Below, piece by piece: positions 5,852 to 12,429 of a stretch of DNA of 12,429 bases. Position 1 is the first letter of the stretch, and every line of letters begins with the position of its first letter. The notes below the pieces were generated by a model. That model did not search any database and was not told the origin of the DNA. It worked only from the letters and a program-made list of their open reading frames with translations. Source of the stretch: Acidobacteriota bacterium (GTDB lineage Bacteria; Acidobacteriota; Vicinamibacteria; Vicinamibacterales; UBA823); the NCBI GenBank assembly GCA_003509065.1, contig DODG01000300.1, positions 8,811-21,239 of the forward strand. The letters run 5' to 3'. The translations under genes and the position numbers were made by a program.

Positions 5852-6817
5852 ATGACTCCAAGTGTTGAGCAGGCCCTCGTTGAGCGCATTCTTGAGAGAG
5901 ACAGGCACGCTGTCGGGCGTGGCATTTCGCTTATCGAAACGGGGTCGCCTGACGGGTTTTCATTGATCAAGGCCCTCTACGGACGCGCTGGACGAGCGTT
6001 CGTAATCGGTGTGACTGGAGCGCCTGGTGTTGGTAAGAGCACGGTTGTCGATCGACTCATCGCGTTGTTGCGAGAGAATGGTCACTATGTTGGCGTTATC
6101 GCGGTTGATCCCACCAGTCCATTAAGTGGTGGGGCGATTCTGGGGGACCGGGTGCGGATGCAGGCTCATGTTGGTGATGCTGGTGTCTTCGTTCGTAGTA
6201 TGGCAACACGTGGTCAACTTGGCGGGCTGGCTATCGCCACTCATGATGCCATCGTGGTGCTTGATGCGGCAGGCTATGACATTGTGTTAATTGAAACCGT
6301 TGGGGTTGGTCAGGCCGAAGTTGAAATTACTCGTGTTGCTGATATCTCCGTAGTGATTACGATTCCTGGTCTTGGCGATGATGTGCAGGCGCTCAAGGCT
6401 GGCCTTATGGAAATTGGTGACATCTTCGTTGTGAATAAAGCTGATCACACTGGCGCACATCAGGCTGTCGCTGAAATTGAGACGATGCTTGAAATGCAGA
6501 TTGACGAGTCCAAGCCGTGGCGACCACCGGTCTTACTAACGCAAGCGACGACCGGGGATGGCATCGACTTGCTACTAGAAGCCATTAATCGGTTTCATGT
6601 TGAAACCAACCCTCTCCAATCTCAGCGCCGTCGCAATCGCGATCGTCTCGGCTTGTGGCAGCTTCTGCAACACCACTTTCGTCGACAGATCGAAACGGGT
6701 GATGTCCTGCGATCAGGAGAGTTTAATGAAATCCTTGAAAGCCTTTCTCGGCGAGAATTAGATCCGTATACAGCGGTGGAAACGATCTTGGAACGCACCC
6801 TTCGGAAAGGAGAGTAG
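5852..6817 (+). CDS. meaB: MeaB-family GTPase, methylmalonyl-CoA mutase chaperone
   Basis: This G3E-family P-loop GTPase guards and reloads the B12 cofactor of methylmalonyl-CoA mutase. In 321 residues it shows the P-loop GAPGVGKST at 56-64, the family segment IAVDPTSPLSGGAILGDRVRM (about 83-103), the switch/G3 region ETVGVGQAE at 148-156, and the base-recognition NKAD at 195-198. The C-terminal helical extension (about 255-321) matches the dimerisation arm of MeaB/ArgK. The family was once called ArgK (arginine/ornithine transport kinase), a label not supported by these motifs. ATG 5852 is used, one codon after an in-frame TTG. The epimerase gene follows after 6 bp, which supports the methylmalonyl-CoA assignment. 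The mutase itself is not in the window. Confidence 0.93.
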   Translation: MTPSVEQALVERILERDRHAVGRGISLIETGSPDGFSLIKALYGRAGRAFVIGVTGAPGVGKSTVVDRLIALLRENGHYVGVIAVDPTSPLSGGAILGDRVRMQAHVGDAGVFVRSMATRGQLGGLAIATHDAIVVLDAAGYDIVLIETVGVGQAEVEITRVADISVVITIPGLGDDVQALKAGLMEIGDIFVVNKADHTGAHQAVAEIETMLEMQIDESKPWRPPVLLTQATTGDGIDLLLEAINRFHVETNPLQSQRRRNRDRLGLWQLLQHHFRRQIETGDVLRSGEFNEILESLSRRELDPYTAVETILERTLRKGE

Positions 6818-6823
6818 ACCTGT

Positions 6824-7234
6824 ATGAAAGCGACGTTGACACACGTTGGCATCGCCGTAAGGGACCTCGACGAAGCTTTACGATTCTATCGGGACGCATT
6901 GGGTCTTGAGGTGTCGTTACCCGAGGCTGTATCTTCGCAGCAGGTTCGGACACATATGGTATCGGCTGGTGAGGTGGAGCTTGAAATTTTGGAAGCTACA
7001 GAAGACGATTCACCGGTCGGACGATTCTTGGTGTCACGCGGTCCAGGTTTACACCACATCACGTTTCGTGTTGACAATCTGAGCGATACCTTGGAGCAAC
7101 TCCGAGTACGTGGAGTACGTTTAATTGATGAGGTGCCGCGCCAAGGGCAGGATGGTTCACTCGTTGCATTCATACATCCTTCCAGTGTTCATGGCGTGCT
7201 TGTGGAGTTGATGGAAGGGCCGCAAATAAGGTAA
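6824..7234 (+). CDS. mce: Methylmalonyl-CoA epimerase (glyoxalase/VOC fold)
   Basis: The enzyme interconverts (S)- and (R)-methylmalonyl-CoA between propionyl-CoA carboxylase and the B12-dependent mutase. The 136-residue length is normal. It consists of two VOC beta-alpha-beta-beta-beta modules: the first opens LTHVGIAVRDLDEALRFYRD and the second opens at GLHHITFRVDNLSDTLEQL. Likely metal ligands visible by family pattern are H7, a glutamate in VELEI (52 or 54), a histidine at 77-78 and E129 in VELME. The sequence HPSSVHGVLVELME near the C-terminus is characteristic. AAGGAG (6807-6812) lies 11 bases before the ATG, inside the end of meaB, so the two genes are co-transcribed. A different VOC enzyme is possible in principle, but pairing with meaB makes the epimerase the clear reading. 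Confidence 0.92.
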   Translation: MKATLTHVGIAVRDLDEALRFYRDALGLEVSLPEAVSSQQVRTHMVSAGEVELEILEATEDDSPVGRFLVSRGPGLHHITFRVDNLSDTLEQLRVRGVRLIDEVPRQGQDGSLVAFIHPSSVHGVLVELMEGPQIR

Positions 7235-7332
7235 CAAGATCTGGTTCCTGTATGGGATGGATTCAATGGTAAGACCGGTGGCCGTTTCTACGTTATAGGT
7301 CAAGAACACTTAATTATTGGTGCTGGAGCCTT

Positions 7333-8196
7333 ATGGAGATTCAAATTGGTATCATCGGCGGTAGTGGTTTATATGACATGGAGGCCTTGACTGATCGTGA
7401 GGAGATTATTGTTAAAACACCATTTGGTGAACCATCGGGCCCCTATGTTACGGGAACGCTGCGCGGGCGCCGAGTAGCGTTTCTAGCTCGTCATGGAAGT
7501 GGACATAGCATCTTGCCCTCCGAACTCAATTTTCGAGCCAATATTTTTGGTTTCAAGACTCTTGGTGTTGAATGGATACTGTCAGCAAGCGCGGTGGGAA
7601 GCTTGCAGGAGGGCTATCGCCCACTGGATATTGTAGTGCCAGACCAGTTCATCGACCGCACCCGTGGACGCATCAGTACATTTTTCGGTCGTGGGGTGGT
7701 TGCCCATGTTGGATTTGCTCGTCCACTCTGTCAGACACTCAGTGGGCTAGCCTTCGAGGCAGCGAAGGCGCTGGGTGTGCGTGCCCATCGTGGTGGTACT
7801 TACGTTTGTATCGAAGGTCCCCAATTTTCGACGTTGGCAGAGTCCAAGCTGTACCAGTCATGGGGATTCGACATTATTGGGATGACGAATTTGCAGGAAG
7901 CCAAACTCGCCCGTGAAGCAGAAATTTGCTACGCGACCCTAGCGCTAGTTACGGATTACGACTGCTGGCATCCCACGCATGACGAAGTGACGGTCGAAAT
8001 GATCGTCAAGAATTTAACTCAGAATGCGGTGTCTGCACAGCAGGTGATCAGCGATGTTGTTGCTGCACTGCCATGCGCACGACCTTGCGAATGTGCGACG
8101 GCCCTTGCTACATCCATTATTACAAGACCGGAGGCGATGTCTGCTAGCACGCGCCAGGAACTCTGGCCACTGATTGGCAAATATTTATCCAATTAA
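7333..8196 (+). CDS. mtnP: S-methyl-5'-thioadenosine phosphorylase
   Basis: This enzyme splits 5'-methylthioadenosine with phosphate into adenine and 5-methylthioribose-1-phosphate, in methionine salvage and polyamine by-product clearance. The 287-residue protein has the MTAP/PNP class II pattern: [11 protein letters not shown] at the N-terminus, the phosphate site [19 protein letters not shown] (53-71), [63 protein letters not shown] and TDYDCWH, with the purine-binding aspartates in TDYD. Archaeal and bacterial relatives with this motif set act on MTA, though some also cleave inosine or guanosine. GGAG (7325-7328) precedes the ATG closely. A gap of 98 bp separates it from the epimerase gene, in which I see no clear promoter or riboswitch. 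The PfkB gene follows after 17 bp. Confidence 0.92.
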   Translation: MEIQIGIIGGSGLYDMEALTDREEIIVKTPFGEPSGPYVTGTLRGRRVAFLARHGSGHSILPSELNFRANIFGFKTLGVEWILSASAVGSLQEGYRPLDIVVPDQFIDRTRGRISTFFGRGVVAHVGFARPLCQTLSGLAFEAAKALGVRAHRGGTYVCIEGPQFSTLAESKLYQSWGFDIIGMTNLQEAKLAREAEICYATLALVTDYDCWHPTHDEVTVEMIVKNLTQNAVSAQQVISDVVAALPCARPCECATALATSIITRPEAMSASTRQELWPLIGKYLSN

Positions 8197-8213
8197 ATTT
8201 TTATAAGGACTTT

Positions 8214-9125
8214 ATGGCACAAATTCTTGCAGTTGGTTCAGTCGCGTTTGATTCCATCACGAACCCGTATGGAAAAGTTTCACGAGTTGTCGGCGGTGCA
8301 GCAACGTATTTTAGTTTAGCCGCATCGTTTTTTACTGACGTGGGGATCGTTGCGGTTGTGGGTGACGATTTTCAAGAGCCTCACATGCGAATTTTCGACG
8401 GGCGACGTATTGATCTAAGTGGCTTGAAACGTGTACCAGGTGAGACATTTCGCTGGAAAGGTGAATATAGCGCTGATCTTAATTCACGCGAGACGATTTA
8501 TACGCATCTCAATGTTTTTGAAGAGTTTCGACCCGTAGTTCCAGAAGTTTACCGGTCGTCTCCGTTCGTATTCCTTGGAAACATTCATCCGTCCCTGCAA
8601 CTCGAAGTACTCGATCAGGTGAAGAAACCACGCCTCGTAGCAGCGGATACGATGAACTACTGGATCGAGGGTAATCCCAAGGAACTGCGGCAGGTGCTTA
8701 AACGGGTCGACATTCTTATCATTAACGATGAAGAAGCTCGGCAACTGAGCGGCGAATCTAATCTTGTTAAGGCAGCCCGTGGTATCAAAAATCTTGGTCC
8801 AACGATAGTGATTATCAAACGTGGTGAGTATGGGGCATTGATGGCTGGTACGGAGGAATTCTTCGCGGTACCTGGTATGCCACTAGAAAAGGTCTGTGAT
8901 CCGACGGGTGCTGGCGATACTTTTGCAGGAGGGTTTATTGGTTATCTAGCTGGGTCTGAGAAGACAACGGACGTTGTATTGGCTCAAGCGATCATTGCGG
9001 GTAGTGCGATGGCCTCGTTTTCGGTTGAGGATTTCGGATTAGATCGCCTGTTACGACTAACTCAAGATGAGATCGAACGTCGATTCGTCGCGTTTAAGCA
9101 ACTCACACACTTTCAGGAGTTGTAG
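8214..9125 (+). CDS. PfkB-family carbohydrate/nucleoside kinase
   Basis: This is a ribokinase-like kinase of 303 residues. It starts with ILAVGSVAFDSI, has the early GG motif VVGGAATYFSLAA (25-37), the N-x-x-E motif in NDEEARQL (171-178), and the C-terminal PfkB signature DPTGAGDTFAGGFIGYL at 229-245 with D235 as the catalytic base. Substrate specificity cannot be read directly. The gene starts 17 bp after mtnP, with AAGGA 4 bases before the ATG, so they are likely co-expressed. This suggests a nucleoside or sugar from purine or methylthio salvage, for example adenosine or ribose. A kinase is not needed after an MTA phosphorylase because that product is already phosphorylated, so an MTR kinase role is unlikely. 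Confidence 0.88.
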   Translation: MAQILAVGSVAFDSITNPYGKVSRVVGGAATYFSLAASFFTDVGIVAVVGDDFQEPHMRIFDGRRIDLSGLKRVPGETFRWKGEYSADLNSRETIYTHLNVFEEFRPVVPEVYRSSPFVFLGNIHPSLQLEVLDQVKKPRLVAADTMNYWIEGNPKELRQVLKRVDILIINDEEARQLSGESNLVKAARGIKNLGPTIVIIKRGEYGALMAGTEEFFAVPGMPLEKVCDPTGAGDTFAGGFIGYLAGSEKTTDVVLAQAIIAGSAMASFSVEDFGLDRLLRLTQDEIERRFVAFKQLTHFQEL

Positions 9126-9129
9126 AGAC

Positions 9130-9135
9130 AGGAGA
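9130..9135 (+). promoter_or_regulatory. Shine-Dalgarno AGGAGA that fixes a TTG start at 9143
   Basis: AGGAGA lies 7 bases before TTG 9143. There is no better ATG nearby in frame, so a TTG start is supported. Confidence 0.5.
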
Positions 9136-9142
9136 GCAACTA

Positions 9143-9544
9143 TTGCGTACACGCCAGAATATCCGCCCGTCGACGGTTGGGAAGCCTAATGCCGTGTTGT
9201 TGTGCATTGTCGCGTGGTTCGTGCCCGGTGCTGGTCACTTGTGGTTACATCGGACGCGGAACGGCGTCATTCTGTTTACAGCGTTGTCGCTTATGTTTGC
9301 GATCGGTTTAGTGCTAGGTGGACGGATTTTCCCTTTTGAACCGTCTCAGCCTCTTGTGGCCTTAGCATCGATTGCTGATATGGGTATCGGAGCAGCGTAT
9401 ATGATTGCGCGACTAGCTGAATGGGGTATTGGTCGAGTCCCAATTAGCACGTATGAGTATGGCAATACCTTTCTCATTACATCAGGACTCCTGAATTTCC
9501 TGGTGATGATTGATGTGTACGATATTGCTATGGGGAGAAAATAG
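9143..9544 (+). CDS. Small multi-pass membrane protein, DUF6677-like
   Basis: The 133-residue product has about four hydrophobic segments: at about 17-33 (VLLCIVAWFVPGAGHLW), 41-58 (GVILFTALSLMFAIGLVL), 70-90 and 108-126. The WFVPGAGHLWLHRTRNGVILF stretch resembles the P-G-A-G-H motif of DUF6677/TM2-like small membrane proteins found in Acidobacteriota, as I recall; this is not confirmed by a search. Function is unknown. It starts at TTG 9143, 17 bp after pfkB. The ORF is followed immediately by another small membrane protein and a VanZ-like protein, so the three may form a membrane-associated set. Confidence 0.72.
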   Translation: MRTRQNIRPSTVGKPNAVLLCIVAWFVPGAGHLWLHRTRNGVILFTALSLMFAIGLVLGGRIFPFEPSQPLVALASIADMGIGAAYMIARLAEWGIGRVPISTYEYGNTFLITSGLLNFLVMIDVYDIAMGRK

Positions 9545-9548
9545 GAAT

Positions 9549-9722
9549 TTGGCCAGTCACTTCGGATTACTTGTTCTGTTTTCGATGTTTGTATCTCTAG
9601 TCTTCGCTGTGCTCATGCGCGAAAACCCGGGCGAGCAACTAAGGTTGGGTGGTACTTTGCTTGCCAGTTTTGTTCTGTCAGCGATCGTGCTTGGCTGGAT
9701 GATGTATGCGGTTCCGTGGTAA
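9549..9722 (+). CDS. Small two-pass membrane protein, unknown function
   Basis: The 57-residue product from TTG 9549 has two hydrophobic helices: one near the N-terminus (FGLLVLFSMFVSLVFAVLM) and one at the C-terminus (LLASFVLSAIVLGWMMYAVPW), joined by a polar loop (RENPGEQLRLGG). TTG 9510 is also possible and would overlap the previous gene by 35 bp. GGGGAG (9532-9537) lies 11 bases before TTG 9549, which favours the shorter form, though spacing is not ideal. It follows the DUF6677-like gene by 4 bp. A role cannot be assigned. The coherent two-helix pattern and tight placement support a real gene more than the length does. Confidence 0.55.
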   Translation: MASHFGLLVLFSMFVSLVFAVLMRENPGEQLRLGGTLLASFVLSAIVLGWMMYAVPW

Positions 9723-10177
9723 TTGAGCGCTTCAAGTGTGTGCGTGTGAAAAACAATCCGTTTTGGCGACCCCGTGAACATCCAATCGTTCGTTTTGTTT
9801 ATCTCTGGGGGCCGGCCTGTCTATTAATGGCCGTCATTTTTGGTGTTTCGTCTCTCTCCACGCTACCGTCGTCCACTACTAATATCTCCGACAAACTCCT
9901 GCACGGATTGACGTACGCATTATTGGGCGCGTTGATACTCCGAGGATTAGCGAACGCGCAATTGCAGTTGGTCACGGGTGCAACGGCGACGCTGGCCTCT
10001 CTCCTCGCAACGTTGTATGGCTGTAGCGATGAGTTTCATCAGAGTTTCGTGCCGGGGCGTTCACCTGAAATTACCGATGTATTGTTTGATGCGGTCGGTG
10101 CGACTTGCGCGGTCGTACTGCTTTGGGCGTGGAGTATAATTAAAGCAAGACGAGCGGGCAAAATAGTTCACTCATAG
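9716..10177 (+). CDS. VanZ-family membrane protein
   Basis: This is a 153-residue membrane protein with about four hydrophobic segments (about 27-45, 62-78, 88-100 and 123-141). The family hallmarks are SDKLLHGLTYALLG at 58-71 and DEFHQSFVPGRSPEITDVLFDAVG at 105-128. VanZ-like proteins are named for a teicoplanin-resistance accessory, but most homologues, including those in organisms without van genes, have unknown roles. No other van gene is present here, so resistance should not be inferred. The start is uncertain: GTG 9716 overlaps the stop of the preceding gene (TAA at 9720-9722), while GTG 9740 and 9746 are alternatives and none has a strong ribosome site. Confidence 0.82.
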   Translation: MVIERFKCVRVKNNPFWRPREHPIVRFVYLWGPACLLMAVIFGVSSLSTLPSSTTNISDKLLHGLTYALLGALILRGLANAQLQLVTGATATLASLLATLYGCSDEFHQSFVPGRSPEITDVLFDAVGATCAVVLLWAWSIIKARRAGKIVHS

Positions 10178-10181
10178 CCGT

Positions 10182-10203
10182 GTCTCAATCACCAATGTGA
10201 GAC
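10182..10203. repeat. GTCTCA/TGAGAC inverted repeat after the VanZ gene
   Basis: GTCTCA (10182-10187) and TGAGAC (10198-10203) form a perfect 6-bp inverted repeat with a 10-base loop, shortly after the VanZ stop. No T-run follows, so it may be an operator or a weak pause site, or chance. The rest of the gap to 10346 has no gene that I can support. Confidence 0.25.
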
Positions 10204-10346
10204 TTCAGCAGCAGGCGGTTTCTGATAATTTGTGAGCAGCTAACATCTCTAACGCTGCCTTTGGATATACACGACATCATGGACGTTGCCGTGTTTGAGG
10301 GATGTAGCTTGGTTGACGGATCGAAATGGCCTGTCACGAGATTCAA

Positions 10347-11129
10347 ATGACTTTTAAACACTTGCTGGTCGAACGCGACGAACCGGTTGCCTTGGTCACC
10401 TTCAACCGTCCGAAGGTGCTCAACGCTTTAAACAGTGAGACTCTTGACGAGTTCAGCCAAGTCTTACGTGAGTTAAGGGATGACGCGACGATTCGATGTG
10501 TAGTGTTGACTGGGGCCGGTGAGAAGGCATTCGTGGCGGGTGCCGATATTAAGGAACTGGCGGTACAGACACCAGTGAGTGGTCGAAACCATGCGAGACG
10601 TGGGCAACAAATCTTTGACTTGGTCGAGAACCTCGGGAAGCCAGTCATCGCAGCAATTAATGGATATGCCTTGGGCGGTGGATGCGAGTTGGCAATGGCC
10701 TGCACGATTAGGCTGGCTGCTGAAACTGCGAAGATTGGACAACCAGAGATCGAACTCGGCCTCATTCCAGGATATGCGGGGTCTCAGCGTTTGCCCCGTT
10801 TAGTAGGTAAAGGTCGGGCTCTTGAATTGCTTTTGACGGGTGAACACATTGACGCACGTGAGGCCTGGCGGATTGGTCTCGTAAATCAGGTTCTGCCGCC
10901 TGACCAGTTGCTTGACAAGGCGCTGGCACTTGCACACCACCTTGGGACGAAGGCCCCGGTGGCGATTGAGTATATTCTCAACGCAGTCAACTCCGGTCTC
11001 AACATGCCATTCGAAAAAGCGGTGCATTACGAAGCCACGCTTTTTGGGCTGGTTGCCTCCACTGAGGATATGCGTGAAGGCACTCAGGCTTTTCTTGAAA
11101 AACGCAAGCCTACGTTTAAGGGGCAGTAG
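10347..11129 (+). CDS. Enoyl-CoA hydratase (crotonase family)
   Basis: This enzyme hydrates trans-2-enoyl-CoA in beta-oxidation or in a related acyl-CoA pathway. From ATG 10347 it is 260 residues, the usual crotonase length; ATG 10326 would add seven residues not matching the family. The oxyanion-hole segment FVAGADIKEL lies at 62-71. The two catalytic glutamates are E114 in GGGCELAMAC and E134 in GQPEIELG, equivalent to Glu144 and Glu164 of rat crotonase. The IPGYAGSQRLPRLVG segment and a C-terminal helical cap to the end are complete. Both glutamates being present argues for hydratase activity rather than an isomerase. There is a 169-bp gap before it, so it probably has its own promoter, which I could not identify with confidence. 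A link to the methylmalonyl-CoA genes upstream is possible but not shown. Confidence 0.9.
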   Translation: MTFKHLLVERDEPVALVTFNRPKVLNALNSETLDEFSQVLRELRDDATIRCVVLTGAGEKAFVAGADIKELAVQTPVSGRNHARRGQQIFDLVENLGKPVIAAINGYALGGGCELAMACTIRLAAETAKIGQPEIELGLIPGYAGSQRLPRLVGKGRALELLLTGEHIDAREAWRIGLVNQVLPPDQLLDKALALAHHLGTKAPVAIEYILNAVNSGLNMPFEKAVHYEATLFGLVASTEDMREGTQAFLEKRKPTFKGQ

Positions 11130-11141
11130 GGTGTTGAGATC

Positions 11142-11663
11142 ATGACACGTAACAAAACTAGTAACGAACCGCGTGGAGAATCTGGTGGTTCGACTGGTAG
11201 CCGATCCCATCGTTTTGCGCTTGTGGTGTCACGTTATCACGAAGAAATCACCGACCGCTTGCGTCAAGGTGCTCTCGACGCGTTGGTGGAGTCTGGTGTG
11301 CAGTCGGACAGAATAGAGATCTACGTGGTGCCAGGCGCGTTTGAGCTTCCATTTGCAGCGCGTCAGGTGGCGGAGAGCGGAGGATTTTCAGGGGTGGTGT
11401 GTTTAGGTTGTTTGATTCGCGGTGAAACGTCACATTTTGACTTCATCGCGTCCGCTGTAGCACACGGCATTACATTGGCTTCTTCAGAGACCGGCATTCC
11501 GATGACGTTCGGTGTGCTTACGACGAATTCCATAGAAGAAGCTCTAGCGCGCTCAGATGAAGCCCCCCAGGAAAACAAGGGTAGAGATGCAGCACTTGCC
11601 GCAGTGGAGATGGTGGAGTTTTCGGCTGGGCTATTTTTACCGGGATCGTTAGACGAGGAATAG
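11142..11663 (+). CDS. ribH: 6,7-dimethyl-8-ribityllumazine synthase
   Basis: The penultimate enzyme of riboflavin synthesis joins 5-amino-6-ribitylaminouracil with 3,4-dihydroxy-2-butanone-4-phosphate. The 173-residue protein has a hydrophilic, disordered-looking N-terminal extension of about 22 residues, then the lumazine synthase core: VVSRYHEEIT, VPGAFELP at 63-70, GCLIRGETSHFDFIASAV at 89-106 with catalytic H98, and MTFGVLTTNSIEEA followed by NKGRDAALAAVEM. At the substrate-ring position the more common F/W-N pair is Y32-H33. The ATG at 11142 is 12 bp after the crotonase stop and no other rib gene is present. nusB follows directly, a frequent bacterial ribH-nusB arrangement. No FMN riboswitch is seen upstream. 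Confidence 0.93.
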   Translation: MTRNKTSNEPRGESGGSTGSRSHRFALVVSRYHEEITDRLRQGALDALVESGVQSDRIEIYVVPGAFELPFAARQVAESGGFSGVVCLGCLIRGETSHFDFIASAVAHGITLASSETGIPMTFGVLTTNSIEEALARSDEAPQENKGRDAALAAVEMVEFSAGLFLPGSLDEE

Positions 11664-11668
11664 TGCGG

Positions 11669-12148
11669 ATGATGGTAACAGGCGCAGGGCACCAAAATCG
11701 CCATCGCAGTCGAGAACTGGCGCTGCAGGTGCTGTACCAATGCGAAATCACTCACCTGAAGGTAGCGACTGCTCTAAAAACATTCTGGCCAACTAAGCCA
11801 ACTCCAGAGAGCGAGAGGCCCTTTGCCTTGCTGTTAGCTGAGGGGACAATTGAACATCTCGATGAAATCGATCCCTTGATTGCGAGAAGTGTAGAGCACT
11901 GGCGTCCCTCACGGTTAGTGTTGCTCGATCGATTGATTCTGCGTATGGCCGTGTTCGAATTTCTCTACACTAGTGAAACTCCCAAGCCTGTGGTGATCAA
12001 CGAAGCGCTGGAACTTGCCCGTACATTTAGCGCTGATGACTCCGTAGCATTCATTAATGGCGTGCTTGATGATATTAGAATTAAGTTAGAGCGAGACGAA
12101 CCAGCAACCATCATAGCTCCGGCAGTTGGCGACGGCTGTTCCTCCTGA
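11669..12148 (+). CDS. nusB: NusB transcription antitermination factor
   Basis: NusB binds boxA RNA with NusE (S10) in rRNA antitermination and also supports general transcription. The 159-residue protein shows the all-helical NusB pattern: HRSRELALQVLYQCEI near the N-terminus, a middle DEIDPLIARSVEHWRPSRL segment, and LDRLILRMAVFEFLY followed by PKPVVINEALELARTFSADDSVAFINGVLDDI. ATG 11669 is preferred because GAGGA (11655-11659) lies 9 bases before it; GTG 11663 would share a base with the ribH stop. A short polar tail follows the last family helix. It follows ribH by a few bases and sits 30 bp before lysS. Confidence 0.93.
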   Translation: MMVTGAGHQNRHRSRELALQVLYQCEITHLKVATALKTFWPTKPTPESERPFALLLAEGTIEHLDEIDPLIARSVEHWRPSRLVLLDRLILRMAVFEFLYTSETPKPVVINEALELARTFSADDSVAFINGVLDDIRIKLERDEPATIIAPAVGDGCSS

Positions 12149-12178
12149 CACTGAGTGATAACGGCGTGGCGTAATGAA

Positions 12179-12429
12179 ATGAGTCAAGAATCAGACCAAC
12201 TTATTCAGCGTCGGACGAATCTCGAGGAAATTGGTCGCCTTGGCCGCGCTTTATATCCTCACTCGTTCCGGTACACCGACACGATCGACTGCCTCGTTAA
12301 AACCTATCAGGGGGAAAGTGGCGAGACACTTGAGGCTGCCGCTAAGACTACTATCACTACAGGTCGGATTGTAGCGATGCGCAGCTTTGGAAAGGCAAAT
12401 TTCATCGAACTGTTTGATGGCAAGGCTCG
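12179..12429 (+). CDS. lysS: Lysyl-tRNA synthetase (class II), N-terminal part
   Basis: The frame is open from ATG 12179 to the window end (83 codons). It reads LGRALYPHSFRYTDTIDCLV near the start and continues GRIVAMRSFGKANFIELFDGKA. This is the beginning of the OB-fold anticodon-binding domain of class II LysRS (the YPxxF and GKAxFxxLxDG motifs). The class II catalytic motifs lie beyond the window. A minor ATG at 12174 opens a two-codon frame and stops, so it is not the start. There is no strong ribosome site; the gene may be coupled to nusB transcription. Confidence 0.85.
   Translation, partial: MSQESDQLIQRRTNLEEIGRLGRALYPHSFRYTDTIDCLVKTYQGESGETLEAAAKTTITTGRIVAMRSFGKANFIELFDGKA

Noticed and set aside
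9716..10177. Glycopeptide resistance from the VanZ-like protein
   Set aside because: No vanA, vanH, vanX or vanRS genes are present. VanZ-family membrane proteins are widespread and mostly uncharacterised.
10178..10346. Short gene in the gap before the crotonase
   Set aside because: No frame with a plausible start, ribosome site and sensible product was seen.
11030..11141. FMN riboswitch upstream of ribH
   Set aside because: The gene starts 12 bp after the crotonase gene, leaving no space, and no RFN-like sequence was found.
1..12429. Mobile elements, CRISPR arrays, tRNA or rRNA
   Set aside because: No transposase, terminal repeats, regularly spaced repeats or conserved RNA sequence was recognised. 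The only direct repeat is the 63-bp tandem pair at 1588-1713.

Overview
The window is a compact stretch of bacterial chromosome, roughly half G+C by eye, with short gaps, many GTG/TTG starts and several stop/start overlaps. It carries housekeeping and metabolic genes only. I see no rRNA, tRNA, transposase, phage gene or CRISPR array. The gene set (dnaK-dnaJ-hspR, a zinc-ribbon helicase-loader-like ATPase, hemW, meaB with methylmalonyl-CoA epimerase, MTA phosphorylase with a PfkB kinase, a DUF6677-like protein, VanZ, crotonase, ribH-nusB-lysS) and an outer-membrane beta-barrel protein suggest a Gram-negative bacterium. From memory the best match is Acidobacteriota, possibly Vicinamibacteria. 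That placement is inference and was not searched.

Layout. Positions 1-1740 form a heat-shock block: the last codons of dnaK, a class I dnaJ whose J-domain HPD motif reads HPG, and an HspR-type MerR repressor whose C-terminus ends inside a 63-bp tandem duplication. Positions 1846-3893 hold a DnaC/DnaI-like ATPase and hemW, joined by a GTGA overlap. Positions 3942-5621 hold a small exported-protein locus: two paralogous 154-residue secreted proteins, one on each strand, the minus-strand one in an operon with an outer-membrane beta-barrel protein. Positions 5852-7234 hold meaB and the methylmalonyl-CoA epimerase, the accessory genes of the propionyl-CoA/methylmalonyl-CoA route; the mutase is not here. 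Positions 7333-10177 hold mtnP, a PfkB kinase and three small membrane proteins in tight succession. Positions 10347-12429 hold a crotonase, ribH, nusB and the start of lysS.

How it fits together. DnaK/DnaJ/HspR form the usual chaperone-repressor feedback circuit. The central exported-protein cluster is the part least explained by known families and is the best candidate for an undescribed function. The points most worth a second look are the HPG J-domain, the duplicated and prematurely stopped HspR tail, and the secreted paralogue pair with its beta-barrel partner.
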